From Setophaga petechia (Eukaryota; Chordata; Aves; Passeriformes; Parulidae), in NCBI GenBank assembly GCA_024362935.1, contig JANCRA010000125.1, positions 1,054,001 through 1,118,000 of the forward strand: DNA of 64,000 nt. Reading direction: 5' to 3'. Below are positions 23,512 to 36,553 of the stretch, piece after piece. Numbering within the stretch: the first letter of the stretch is position 1; each line of letters starts with the position of its first letter. The position numbers and the translations under genes were made by a program. Below the pieces are notes generated by a model. That model was given only the letters and a program-made list of their open reading frames with translations, was not told the origin of the DNA and ran no database searches.

Positions 23512-26500
23512 TACTGTTTTCTAGCACTTTGAAAGCTGCTTACCCAATCCCAGTTTTGTGCCGCTTCGTAGTTCGCCGTTCAGAAGCTGCCGCAGTCTCT
23601 GTTTCCCGGAGAAGGGGAAGACGCTTCTTGGCGCGAAGAATCTGGTGTCGTTACGCCGATCGCGGCGTGCTCCGGAGAACAGCTACGGCCGAGAGACACC
23701 CGGAAGCGGCGCCTAAAGGCACAGTGCTCCGTCTCCTGGTCTTTAGCGTCTCCTGCCGGCTACACCTTAGCAAAAAGCTTTTTCATTATGTCTCGCCAGG
23801 AGAAACTGTGTCTGTTCACAAAAAACCTCCCATCGTGCTCTAGAGGTTGCAGGCAGGTCTGCAGAGTGTTTTGCAACAAGAAAAAGTAACTTGTCCAAAA
23901 AAGCCATCAATTCGAATGTTCCTGGAAAGGGAAAATGCAGGAGAGCGGATAGGTACTGTTTTCTACCAGTTTGCAAGCTGGACACACAATCCCAGTGTTA
24001 TACTACGATTGACTTTGCAGTGCACTGTAATACTATCCTATTGTTACTACATCTAAGCCAATAGCGTTTGCATTATATCTCTTCAGGAGAAACTGTACCA
24101 GTTCAGAAAACAACTCTCATTTTTTCTAGAAGTTGCACGGAGGTGTGCAGAGTGTTTTGCAAGAAGCAAAAGAAAGTTGTCCAAAACTGCTGCCATTCGA
24201 ATAGTAATGCGAATGGAAAAGGCAGGAGAGTGGAAAGGTGTTGTTTTCTATCTGTTTGTAAGCTGCTTACACAATCCCAGAGTTGTGCAGCAATTAGTTT
24301 TTCAGTGCACTGTAGTAGGTGCCTCTTTTCACCTGCATCTAAGCAAATTGCTTTTTCCCCATGTCTTGCAAAGAGAAACTGAGCCAGTTCAGAAAATATC
24401 TCCCATCGACTTCTAGAGATTGCAGGCAGGTGTGCAGAGTGTTTTGCAAGAAGCCAAAGAAAGTTGTCTAAAATTCTTTCCATTCGAATAGTAATGTGCA
24501 TGGAAAAGGCAGGAAGAGTGGAAAGGTACTGTTTTCTATCACTTTGCAAGCTGGGCACACAATCCCAGTGTTGTGCATCTATTAGCTTTGCAGTGCACTG
24601 CAGTAACTGCCTGTGGTAACCTACATCTAAGCAAAAAGCTTTTTCACTATCTCTCACTAGGAGAAAATGTTCCTGCTCATTAAACAACTTCCATTGTGCT
24701 GTACAGGTTGCACAGAGGGCTGCAGAATGTTTTGCAGCAAGAAAAAGAAAGTTGTCAAAGACGCATTCCTTTCAAGTATTAATGTGAAGGGAAAGGCAAG
24801 AGAGTGGGAAAGTACTGTTTTCTAGCACTTTGCAGGCTGCTAACACAATCCCAGTGCTGTGTACCAATTAACTTGTCATAGCACTGCAGTAAGTGTTTCT
24901 TGTCACCTACATCTAAGCAAATAGCTTTTTCACTATGTCTCGCAAGGAGAAAACCTTCCTGCTCACTAAACAACTTCCATCGTGTTCTAGAAGTTGCACA
25001 GAGGGCTGCAGAGTTTTTTGCAACAAGAAAAGGAAGTTGTCTAAGACGCCTTCCTTTCAACTATTAATGTGAAGGGAAAGGCAAGAGAGTTGGAAAGTAC
25101 TGTTTTCTAGCACTTTGCAAGCTGCTAACACAATCGCTGTGCTGTGTAGCAATTATCTTGTCAGTGCACGGAAGTAAGTGTTTCTTGATACCTACATCTG
25201 AGCAAATAGCTTTTTCACTTTGTCTCGCAAGGGGAAAACGTTGCTGCTCACTAAACAACTTCCATCGTGTTGTAGATGTTGCACAGAGGGCTGGAGTGTG
25301 TTTTGCAAAATGTAAAAGAAAGTTGTCTAAGACGCCTTCCTTTCAAGTATTAATGTGAAGGGAAAGGCAAGAGAGTGGGAAAGTACTGTTTTCTAGCACT
25401 TTGCAAGCTGGTAACACAATTGCAGTGCTGTGTAGCAGTTAGCTTGTCAGTCCACGGCAGTAAGTGTTTCTAGATACCTACATCTGAGCAAATAACTTTT
25501 TCACTTTGTCTCGCAAGGAGAAAACCTTCCTGCTCACTAAACATCTCCTAACGTGTTCTAGAAGTTGCACAGGTGGCTGCAGTGTGTTTTGCAACAAGAA
25601 AAAGAAAGTTGTCTAAGACGCCTTCCTTTCAAGTATTAATGTGAAGGGAAAGGCAAGAGAGTGGGAAAGTACTGTTTTCTATCATTTTGCAAGCTGCTAA
25701 CACAATCCCAGTGCTGTGTAGCAATTAGATTTTCAGTGCACTGCAGTAAGTGTTTCTTGTCACCTACATCTAAGCAAATAACTTTTTCACTCTGTCTCGC
25801 AAGGAGAAAACCTTCCAGCTCACTAAACAACTTCCATCGTGTTCTAGAAGTTGCACAGAGGGCTGCAGAGTGATCTTTAACAAGAAAAAAAAAGTTGTCT
25901 AAGACGCCTTCCTTTCAAGTATCAATGAGAATGGAAAGGCAAGAGAGTGGGAAAGTACTGTTTTCTACCACTTTGCAAGCTGCTAACACAATCCCAGTGC
26001 TGTGTAGCAGTTAGCTTTTCAGTGCACTGCAGTAAGTGTTTCTTGTCACCTACATCTAAGCAAATAGCTTTTTCACGCTGTCCCTCAAGGAGAAAACCTT
26101 CCTGCTCACTAAACAACTTCCATCGTGTTCTAGAAGTTGCACAGAGGGCTGCAGTGTGTTTTGCAGCAAGAAAAAGAAAGTTGTCTAAGACGCCTTCCTT
26201 TCAAGTATTAATGTGAAGGGAAAGGCAAGAGAGTGGGAAAGTACTGTTTCCTATCACTTTGCAAGTTGCTAACACAATCCCAGTGCTGTGTAGCAATTAG
26301 CTTGTCAGTGCATGGCAGTAAGTGTTTCTTGATACCTACATCTGAGCAAATAGCTTTTTCACTTTGTCTCGCAAGGGGAAAACGTTGCTGCTCACTAAAC
26401 AACTTCCATCGTATTCTCGAAGTTGCTCAGAGGGCTGCAGTGTGTTTTGCAAAATGTAAAAGAAAGTTTTCTAAGACGCCTTGCTTTCAAGTATTAATGT

Positions 26501-28815
26501 GAAGGGAAAGGCAAGAGAGTGGGAAAGTACTGTTTTCTAGCATTTTGCAAGCTGCTAACACAATCCCACTGTTGTGTAACTATTAGCTTGTCAGTGCACT
26601 GCAGTAAGTGTTTCTTGTCACCTACATCTAAGCAAATAGCTTTTTCACTATATCTCGCAAGGAGAAAACCTTCCTGCTCACTAAACATTTCCTATCGTGT
26701 TCTAGAAGTTGCACAGAGGGCTGCAGTGTGTTTTGCAGCAAGATAAAGAAAGTTGTCTAAGACGCCTTCCTTTCAAGTATTAATGTGAAGGGAAAGGCAA
26801 GAGAGTGGGAAAGTACTGTTTCCTATCACTTTGCAAGTTGCTAACACAATCCCAGTGCTGTGTAGCAATTAGCTTGTCAGTGCACGGCAGTAAGTGTTTC
26901 TTGATACCTACATCTGAGCAAATAGCTTTTTCACTTTGTCTCGCAAGGGGAAAACGTTGCTGCTCACTAAACAACTTCCATCGTATTCTCGAAGTTGCTC
27001 AGAGGGCTGCAGTGTGTTTTGCAAAATGTAAAAGAAAGTTTTCTAAGACGCCTTGCTTTCAAGTATTAATGTGAAGGGAAAGGCAAGAGAGTGGGAAAGT
27101 ACTGTTTTCTAGCATTTTGCAAGCTGCTAACACAATCCCACTGTTGTGTAACTATTAGCTTGTCAGTGCACTGCAGTAAGTGTTTCTTGTCACCTACATC
27201 TAAGCAAATAGCTTTTTCACTATGTCTCGCAAGGAGAAAATCTTCCTGCTCACTAAACATCTCCTAACGTGTTCTAGAAGTTGCACAGGTGGCTGCAGTG
27301 TGTTTTGCAACAAGAAAAAGAAAGTTGTCTAAGACGCCTTCCTTTCAAGTATTAATGTGAAGGGAAAGGCAAGAGAGTGGGAAAGTACTGTTTCCTATCA
27401 CTTTGCAAGCTGCTAACACAATCCCAGTTCTGTGTAGCAGTTAGCTTTTCAGTGCACTGCAGTAAGTGTTTCTTGTCACCTTCATCTAAGCAAATAGCTT
27501 TTTCACTCTGTCTCTCAAGGAGAAAACCTTCCTACTCACTAAACATCTCCTATCGTGTTCTAGAAGTTGCACAGAGGGCTGCAGAGTTTTTTGCAACAAG
27601 AAAAAGAAAGTTGTCTAAGACGCCTTCCTTTCAAGTATTAATGTGAAGGGAAAGGCAAGAGAGTGGGAAAGTACTGTTTTCTAGCACTTTGCAAGCTGCT
27701 AACACAATTGCAGTGCTGTGTAGCATTTAGCTTGTCAGTGCACGGCAGTAAGTGTTTCTTGATACCTACATCTGAGCAAATAGCTTTTTCACTTTGTCTC
27801 TCAAGGGGAAAACGTTGCTGCTCACTAAACAACTTCCATCGTATTCTCGAAGTTGCTCAGAGGGCTGCAGTGTGTTTTGCAAAATGTAAAAGAAAGTTTT
27901 CTAAGACGCCTTCCTTTCAAGTATTAATGTGAAGGGAAAGGCAAGAGAGTGGGAAAGTACTGTTTTCTAGCATTTTGCAAGCTGCTAACACAATCCCAGT
28001 GCTGTGTAGCAATTAGCTTTTCAGTGCACTGCAGTAAGTGTTTCTTGTCACCTACATCTAAGCAAATAACTTTTTCACTCTGTCTCGCAAGGAGAAAACC
28101 TTCCAGCTCACTAAACAACTTCCATCGTGTTCTAGAAGTTGCACAGAGGGCTGCAGAGTGATCTGTAACAAGAAAAAAAAAGTTGTCTAAGACGGCTTCC
28201 TTTCAAGTATTAATGTGAAGGGAAAGGCAAGAGAGTGGGAAAGTACTGTTTTCTACCACTTTGCAAGCTGCTAACACAATCGCAGTGCTGTGTAGCAATA
28301 AGCTTTTCAGTGCACTGCAGTAAGTGTTTCTTGTCACCTACATCTAAGCAAATAGCTTTTTCACTATGTCTCGCAAGGAGAAAACCTTCCTGCTCACTAA
28401 ACATCTCCTATCGTGTTCTAGATGTTGCACAGAGTGCTGCAGAGTTTTTTACAACAAGAAAAAGAAAGTTGTCTAAGACGCCTTCCTTTCAAGTATTAAT
28501 GTGAAGGGAAAGGCAAGAGAGTGGGAAAGTACTGTTTTCTAGCACTTTGCAAGCTGCTAACACAATCCCAGTTCTGTGTAGCAATTAGCTTTTCAGTGCA
28601 CTGCAGTAAGTGTTTCTTGTCACCTACATCTAAGCAAATAGCTTTTTCACTATGTCTCGCAAGGAGAAAACCTTCCTGCTCACTAAACAACTTCCATCGT
28701 GTTCTAGAAGTTGCACAGAGGGCTGCAGTGTGTTTTGCAGCAAGAAAAAGAAAGTTGTCTAAGACGCCTTCCTTTCAAGTATTAATGTGAAGGGAAAGGC
28801 AAGAGAGTGGGAAAG
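23512..28815. repeat. HOR 6 (5304 bp; cassette unit, 3 B units, 14 A units)
   Basis: Cassette unit 23512-23953, B units 23954-24812, A units 24813-28815. The front part resembles HOR 5, while the last units (about 27650-28815) resemble the end of HORs 3 and 4. The repeat therefore looks like a recombinant of two HOR types. Confidence 0.92.
23560..23720. other. CpG-rich cassette, copy 6
   Basis: Like copy 5 but with GCGCCTAAAGGC in place of GCGCTTAAAGGC, a change shared only with copy 13. Dyad at 23625-23640. Confidence 0.85.
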
Positions 28816-31800
28816 TACTGTTTTCTAGCACTTTGAAAGCTGCTTACCCAATCCCAGTTTTGTGCCGCTTCGTAGTTCGCCGTTCAGAAGCTGCCGCAGT
28901 CTCTGTTTCCCGGAGAAGGGGAAGACGCTTCTTGGCGCGAAGAATCTGGTGTCGTTACGCCGATCGCGGCGTGCTCCGGAGAACAGCTACGGCCGACAGA
29001 CACCCGGAAGCGGCGCTTAAAGGCACAGTGCTCCGTCTCCTGGTCTTTAGCGTCTCCTGCCGGCTACACCTTAGCAAAAAGCTTTTTCATTATGTCTCGC
29101 CAGGAGAAACTGTGTCTGTTCACAAAAAACCTCCCATCGTGCTCTAGAGGTTGCAGGCAGGTCTGCAGAGTGTTTTGCAACAAGAAAAAGTAACTTGTCC
29201 AAAAAAGCCATCAATTCGAATGTTCCTGGAAAGGGAAAATGCAGGAGAGCGGATAGGTACTGTTTTCTACCAGTTTGCAAGCTGGACACACAATCCCAGT
29301 GTTATACTACGATTGACTTTGCAGTGCACTGTAATAATTGCCTATTGTTACTACATCTAAGCCAATAGCGTTTGCATTATATCTCTTCAGGAGAAACTGT
29401 ACCAGTTCAGAAAACAACTCTCATTTTTTCTAGAAGTTGCACGGAGGTGTGCAGAGTGTTTTGCAAGAAGCAAAAGAAAGTTGTCCAAAACTGCTGCCAT
29501 TCGAATAGTAATGCGAATGGAAAAGGCAGGAGAGTGGAAAGGTGTTGTTTTCTATCTGTTTGTAAGCTGCTTACACAATCCCAGAGTTGTGCAGCAATTA
29601 GTTTTTCAGTGCACTGTAGTAGGTGCCTCTTTTCACCTGCATCTAAGCAAATTGCTTTTTCCCCATGTCTTGCAAAGAGAAACTGAGCCAGTTCAGAAAA
29701 TATCTCCCATCGACTTCTAGAGATTGCAGGCAGGTGTGCAGAGTGTTTTGCAAGAAGCCAAAGAAAGTTGTCTAAAATTCTTTCCATTCGAATAGTAATG
29801 TGCATGGAAAAGGCAGGAAGAGTGGAAAGGTACTGTTTTCTATCACTTTGCAAGCTGGGCACACAATCCCAGTGTTGTGCATCTATTAGCTTTGCAGTGC
29901 ACTGCAGTAACTGCCTGTGGTAACCTACATCTAAGCAAAAAGCTTTTTCACTATCTCTCACTAGGAGAAAATGTTCCTGCTCATTAAACAACTTCCATTG
30001 TGCTGTACAGGTTGCACAGAGGGCTGCAGAATGTTTTGCAGCAAGAAAAAGAAAGTTGTCAAAGACGCATTCCTTTCAAGTATTAATGTGAAGGGAAAGG
30101 CAAGAGAGTGGGAAAGTACTGTTTTCTAGCACTTTGCAGGCTGCTAACACAATCCCAGTGCTGTGTACCAATTAACTTGTCATAGCACTGCAGTAAGTGT
30201 TTCTTGTCACCTACATCTAAGCAAATAGCTTTTTCACTATGTCTCGCAAGGAGAAAACCTTCCTGCTCACTAAACAACTTCCATCGTGTTGTAGATGTTC
30301 CACAGAGGGCTGCAGAGTTTTTTGCAACAAGAAAAGGAAGTTGTCTAAGACGCCTTCCTTTCAACTATTAATGTGAAGGGAAAGGCAAGAGAGTTGGAAA
30401 GTACTGTTTTCTATCACTTTGCAAGCTGCTAACACAATCGCTGTGCTGTGTAGCAATTATCTTGTCAGTGCACGGAAGTAAGTGTTTCTTGATACCTACA
30501 TCTGAGCAAATAGCTTTTTCACTTTGTCTCGCAAGGGGAAAACGTTGCTGCTCACTAAACAACTTCCATCGTGTTGTAGATGTTGCACAGAGGGCTGGAG
30601 TGTGTTTTGCAAAATGTAAAAGAAAGTTGTCTAAGACGCCTTCCTTTCAAGTATTAATGTGAAGGGAAAGGCAAGAGAGTGGGAAAGTACTGTTTTCTAG
30701 CACTTTGCAAGCTGGTAACACAATTGCAGTGCTGTGTAGCAGTTAGCTTGTCAGTCCACGGCAGTAAGTGTTTCTAGATACCTACATCTGAGCAAATAGC
30801 TTTTTCACTTTGTCTCGCAAGGAGAAAACCTTCCTGCTCACTAAACATCTCCTAACGTGTTCTAGAAGTTGCACAGGTGGCTGCAGTGTGTTTTGCAACA
30901 AGAAAAAGAAAGTTGTCTAAGACGCCTTCCTTTCAAGTATTAATGTGAAGGGAAAGGCAAGAGAGTGGGAAAGTACTGTTTTCTATCATTTTGCAAGCTG
31001 CTAACACAATCCCAGTGCTGTGTAGCAATTAGATTTTCAGTGCACTGCAGTAAGTGTTTCTTGTCACCTACATCTAAGCAAATAACTTGTTCACTCTGTC
31101 TCGCAAGGAGAAAACCTTCCAGCTCACTAAACAACTTCCATCGTGTTCTAGAAGTTGCACAGAGGGCTGCAGAGTGATCTTTAACAAGAAAAAAAAAGTT
31201 GTCTAAGACGCCTTCCTTTCAAGTATCAATGAGAATGGAAAGGCAAGAGAGTGGGAAAGTACTGTTTTCTACCACTTTGCAAGCTGCTAACACAATCCCA
31301 GTGCTGTGTAGCAGTTAGCTTTTCAGTGCACTGCAGTAAGTGTTTCTTGTCACCTTCATCTAAGCAAATAGCTTTTTCACTATGTCTCTCAAGGAGAAAA
31401 CCTTCCTGCTCACTAAACATCTCCTATCGTGTTCTAGAAGTTGCACAGAGTGCTGCAGAGTTTTTTGCAACAAGAAAAAGAAAGTTGTCTAAGACGCCTT
31501 CCTTTCAAGTATTAATGTGAAGGGAAAGGCAAGAGAGTGGGAAAGTACTGTTTTCTAGCACTTTGCAAGCTGCTAACACAATCCCAGTTCTGTGTAGCAA
31601 TTAGCTTTGCAGTGCACTGCAGTAAGTGTTTCTTGTCACCTACATCTAAGCAAATAGCTTTTTCACTCTGTCTCGCAAGGAGAAAACCTTCCAGCTCACT
31701 AAACAACTTCCATCGTGTTCTAGATGTTGCACAGAGGGCTGCAGAGTGATCTGTAACAAGAAAAAAAAAGTTGTCTAAGACGCCTTCCTTTCAAGTATTA

Positions 31801-32689
31801 ATGTGAAGGGAAAGGCAAGAGAGTGGGAAAGTACTGTTTTCTACCACTTTGCAAGCTGCTAACACAATCCCAGTTCTGTGTAGCAGTTAGCTTTTCAGTG
31901 CACTGCAGTAAGTGTTTCTTGTCACCTACATCTAAGCAAATAGCTTTTTCACGCTGTCCCTCAAGGAGAAAACCTTCCTGCTCACTAAACAACTTCCATC
32001 GTGTTCTAGAAGTTGCACAGAGGGCTGCAGTGTGTTTTGCAGCAAGAAGAAGAAAGTTGTCTAAGACGCCTTCCTTTCAAGTATTAATGTGAAGGGAAAG
32101 GCAAGAGAGTGGGAAAGTACTGTTTTCTAGCACTTTGCAAGCTGCTAACACAATTGCAGTGCTGTGTAGCAGTTAGCTTGCCAGTGCACGGCAGTAAGTG
32201 TTTCTTGTCACCTACATCTAAGCAAATAGCTTTTTCACTCTGTCTCGCAAGGAGAAAACCTTCCTGCTCACTGAACATTTCCTATCGTGTTCTAGAAGAT
32301 GCACAGAGTACTTAAGAGTGTCCTGTAACAAGATAAAGAAAGTTGTCTAAGACGCCTTCCTTTCAAGTATTAATGTGAAGGGAAAGGCAAGAGAGTGGGA
32401 TAGTACTGTTTTCTAGCACTTTGCAGGCTGCTAACACAATCCCAGTTCTGTGTAGCAATTAGCTTTTCAGTGCACTGCAGTAAGTGTTTCTTGTCACCTA
32501 CATCTAAGCAAATAGCTTTTTCACTCTGTCTCGCAAGGAGAAAACCTTCCTGCTCACTAAACAACTTCCATCGTGTTGTAGAAGTTGCACAGAGGGCTGC
32601 AGTGTGTTTTGCAGCAAGAAAAAGAAAGTTGTCTAAGACGCCTTCCTTTCAAGTATTAATGTGAAGGGAAAGGCAAGAGAGTGGGAAAG
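28816..32689. repeat. HOR 7 (3874 bp; cassette unit, 3 B units, 9 A units)
   Basis: Cassette unit 28816-29257, B units 29258-30116, A units 30117-32689. The first A units follow the HOR 5/6 order. The later ones are private combinations, including a unit with an ACTTAAGAGTG variant near 32310 that is otherwise seen in HORs 8 and 10. Confidence 0.92.
28864..29024. other. CpG-rich cassette, copy 7
   Basis: Variant with CGTAGTTCGCC, GCGTGCTCC and GCCGACAGAC. Dyad at 28929-28944. Confidence 0.85.
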
Positions 32690-32737
32690 TACTGTTTTCT
32701 AGCACTTTGAAAGCTGCTTACCCAATCCCAGTTTTGT

Positions 32738-32898
32738 GCCGCTTCGTAGTTCGCCGTTCAGAAGCTGCCGCAGTCTCTGTTTCCCGGAGAAGGGGAAGAC
32801 GCTTCTTGGCGCGAAGAATCTGGTGTCGTTACGCCGATCGCGGCGTGCTCCGGAGAACAGCTACGGCCGACAGACACCCGGAAGCGGCGCTTAAAGGC
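32738..32898. other. CpG-rich cassette, copy 8
   Basis: Same variant combination as copy 7. Dyad at 32803-32818. Confidence 0.85.
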
Positions 32899-35800
32899 AC
32901 AGTGCTCCGTCTCCTGGTCTTTAGCGTCTCCTGCCGGCTACACCTTAGCAAAAAGCTTTTTCATTATGTCTCGCCAGGAGAAACTGTGTCTGTTCACAAA
33001 AAACCTCCCATCGTGCTCTAGAGGTTGCAGGCAGGTCTGCAGAGTGTTTTGCAACAAGAAAAAGTAACTTGTCCAAAAAAGCCATCAATTCGAATGTTCC
33101 TGGAAAGGGAAAATGCAGGAGAGCGGATAGGTACTGTTTTCTACCAGTTTGCAAGCTGGACACACAATCCCAGTGTTATACTACGATTGACTTTGCAGTG
33201 CACTGTAATAATTGCCTATTGTTACTACATCTAAGCCAATAGCGTTTGCATTATATCTCTTCAGGAGAAACTGTACCAGTTCAGAAAACAACTCTCATTT
33301 TTTCTACAAGTTGCACGGAGGTGTGCAGAGTGTTTTGCAAGAAGCAAAAGAAAGTTGTCCAAAACTGCTGCCATTCGAATAGTAATGCGAATGGAAAAGG
33401 CAGGAGAGTGGAAAGGTGCTGTTTTCTATCTGTTTGTAAGCTGCTTACACAATCCCAGAGTTGTGCAGCAATTAGTTTTTCAGTGCACTGTAGTAGGTGC
33501 CTCTTTTCACCTGCATATAAGCAAATTGCTTTTTCCCCATGTCTTGCAAAGAGAAACTGAGCCAGTTCAGAAAATATCTCCCATCGACTTCTAGAGATTA
33601 CAGGCAGGTGTGCAGAGTGTTTTGCAAGAAGCCAAAGAAAGTTGTCTAAAATTCTTTCCATTCGAATAGTAATGTGCATGGAAAAGGCAGGAAGAGTGGA
33701 AAGGTACTGTTTTCTATCACTTTGCAAGCTGGGCACACAATCCCAGTGTTGTGCATCTATTAGCTTTGCAGTGCACTGCAGTAACTGCCTGTGGTAACCT
33801 ACATCTAAGCAAAAAGCTTTTTCACTATCTCTCACAAGGAGAAAATGTTCCTGCTCATTAAACAACTTCCATCGTGCTGTACAGGTTGCACAGAGGGCTG
33901 CAGAATGTTTTGCAGCAAGAAAAAGAAAGTTGTCTAAGACGCCTTACTTTCAAGTATTAATGTGAAGGGAAAGGCAAGAGAGTGGGAAAGTACTGTTTTC
34001 TAGCACTTTGCAGGCTGCTAACACAATCCCAGTGCTGTGTACCAATTAACATGTCACTGCACTGCAGTAAGTGTTTCTTGTCACCCATATCTAAGGAAAT
34101 AGCTTTTTCACTATGTCTCGCAAGGAGAAAACCTTCCTGCTCACTGAACAACTTCCATCGTGTTCTAGAAGTTGCACAGAGGGCTGCAGAGTTTTACGCA
34201 ACAAGAAAAAGAAATTTCTCTAAGACGCCTTCCTTTCAAGTATTAATGTGGATGGAAAGGGAAGAGAGTGGGAAAGTACTGTTTTCTACCACTTTGCAAG
34301 CTGTTAACACAATCGCAGTGCTGTGTAGCAGCTAGCTTTTCAGTGCACTGCAGTAAGTGTTTCTTGTCACCTACATCTAAGCAAATAGCTTTTTCACTAT
34401 GTCTCGCAAGGAGAAAACCTTCCTGCTCACTAAACATCTCCTATCGTGTTCTAGAAGTTGCACAGAGGGCTGGAGTGTGTTTTGCAACAAGAATAAGAAA
34501 GTTGTCTAACATGCATTCCTTTCAAGTATTAATGTGAAGAGAAAGGCAAGAGAGGGGGAAAGTACTGTTTTCCAGCACTTTGCAAGCTGCTAACACAATC
34601 CCAGTGCAGTATAGCAATTAGCTTTTCAGTGCACTGCAGTAAGTGTTTCTTGTCAACTGCATCTAAGCAAATAGCTTTTTCACTATGTCTCGCAAGGAGG
34701 TAACCTTCCTGCTCACTAAACAACTTCCATCGTGTTCTAGAAGTTGCACAGAGGGCATAAGAGTGTTCTGTAACAAGAAAAAGAAAGTTGTCTAAGACGC
34801 CTTCCTTTCAAGTATTAATGTGAAGGGAAAGGCAAGAGATTGGGAAAGTACTGTTTTCTAGCACTTTGCAAGCTGCTAACATAATCGCAGTGCTGTGTAG
34901 CAATTAGCTTGTCAATGCACGGCAGTAAGTGTTTCTTGATACCTACATCTGAGCAAATAGCTTTTTCACTATGTCTCGCAAGGGGAAAACGTTGCTGCTC
35001 ACTAAACATCTTCCATTGTGCTGTACAGGTTGCACAGAGGGCTGCAGAATGTTTTGCAGCAAGAAAAAGAAAGTTGTCTAAGACGCATTCCTTTCAATTA
35101 TTAATGTGAAGGGAAAGACAAGAGAGTCGGAAAGTACTGTTTTCTAGCACTTTGCAGGATGCTAACACAATCCCAGTTCTGTGTACCAATTAACTTGTCA
35201 CTGCACTGCAGTAAGTGTTTCTTGTCACCTACATCTAAGCAAATAGCTTTTTCACTATGTCTCGCAAGGAGAAAACCTTCCTGCTCACTAAACATCTCCT
35301 AACGTGTTCTAGAAGTTGCACAGGTGGCTGCAGAGTTTTTTACAACAAGAAAAAGAAAGTTGTCTAACATGCCTTCCTTTCAAGTATTAATGTGAAGGGA
35401 AAGGCAAGAGAGTGGGAAAGTACTGTTTTCTATCACTTTGCAAGCTGCTAACACAATCCCAGTGCTGTGTAGCAATTGGCTTGTCAGTGCACGGCAGTAA
35501 GTGTTTCTTGATACCTACATCTGAGCAAATAGCTTTTTCACTTTGTCTCGCAAGGGGAAAACGTTGCTGCTCACTAAACAACTTCCATCGTGTTGTAGAA
35601 GTTGCACAGAGGGCTGCAGTGTGTTTTCAACAAGAAAAAGAAAGCTGTCTAAGACGCCTTCCTTTCAAGTATTAATGTGAAGGGAAAGGGAAGAGAGTGG
35701 GAAAGTACTGTTTTCTAGCACTTTGCAGGCTGCTAACACAATCCCAGTTCTGTGTAGCAATTAGCTTTTCAGTGCACTGCAGTAAGTGTTTCTTGTCACC

Positions 35801-36553
35801 TACATCTAAGCAAATAGCTTTTTCACTCTGTCTCGCAAGGAGAAAACCTTCCTGCTCATTAAACATCTCCTATCGTGTTCTAGAAGTTGCACAGAGGGCT
35901 GCAGTGTGTTCTGTAACAAGAAAAAGAAAGTTGTCTAAGACGCCTTCCTTTCAAGTATTAATGTGAAGGGAAAGGCAAGAGAGTTGAAAGTACTGTTTTC
36001 TAGCACTTTGCAAGCTGCTAACACAATCGCAGTGCTGTGTAGCAGTTAGCTTGTCAGTGCACGGCAGTCAGTGTTTCTTGATACCTACATCTGAGCAAAT
36101 AGCTTTTTCACTTTGTCTCGCAAGGGGAAAACGTTGCTGCTCACTAAACAACTTCCATCGTGTTGTAGAAGTTGCACAGAGGGCTGCAGAGTGTTTTGCA
36201 ATATGTAAAAGAAAGTTGTCTAAGACGCCTTCCTTTCAAGTATTAATGTGAAGGGAAAGGCAAGAGAGTTGGAAAGTACTGTTTTCTAGCATTTTGCAAG
36301 CTGCTAACACAATCCCACTGTTGTGTAACAATTAGCTTGTCAGTGCACTGCAGTAAGTGTTTCTTGTCACCTACATCTAAGCAAATAGCTTTTTCACTAT
36401 GTCTCGCAAGGAGAAAACCTTCCTGCTCACTAAAAATCTCCCAACGTGTTCTAGAAGTTGCACAGGTGGCTGCAGAGTTTTTTACAACAAGAAAAAGAAA
36501 GTTGTCTAAGACGCCTTCCTTTCAAGTATTAATGTGAAGGGAAAGGCAAGAGA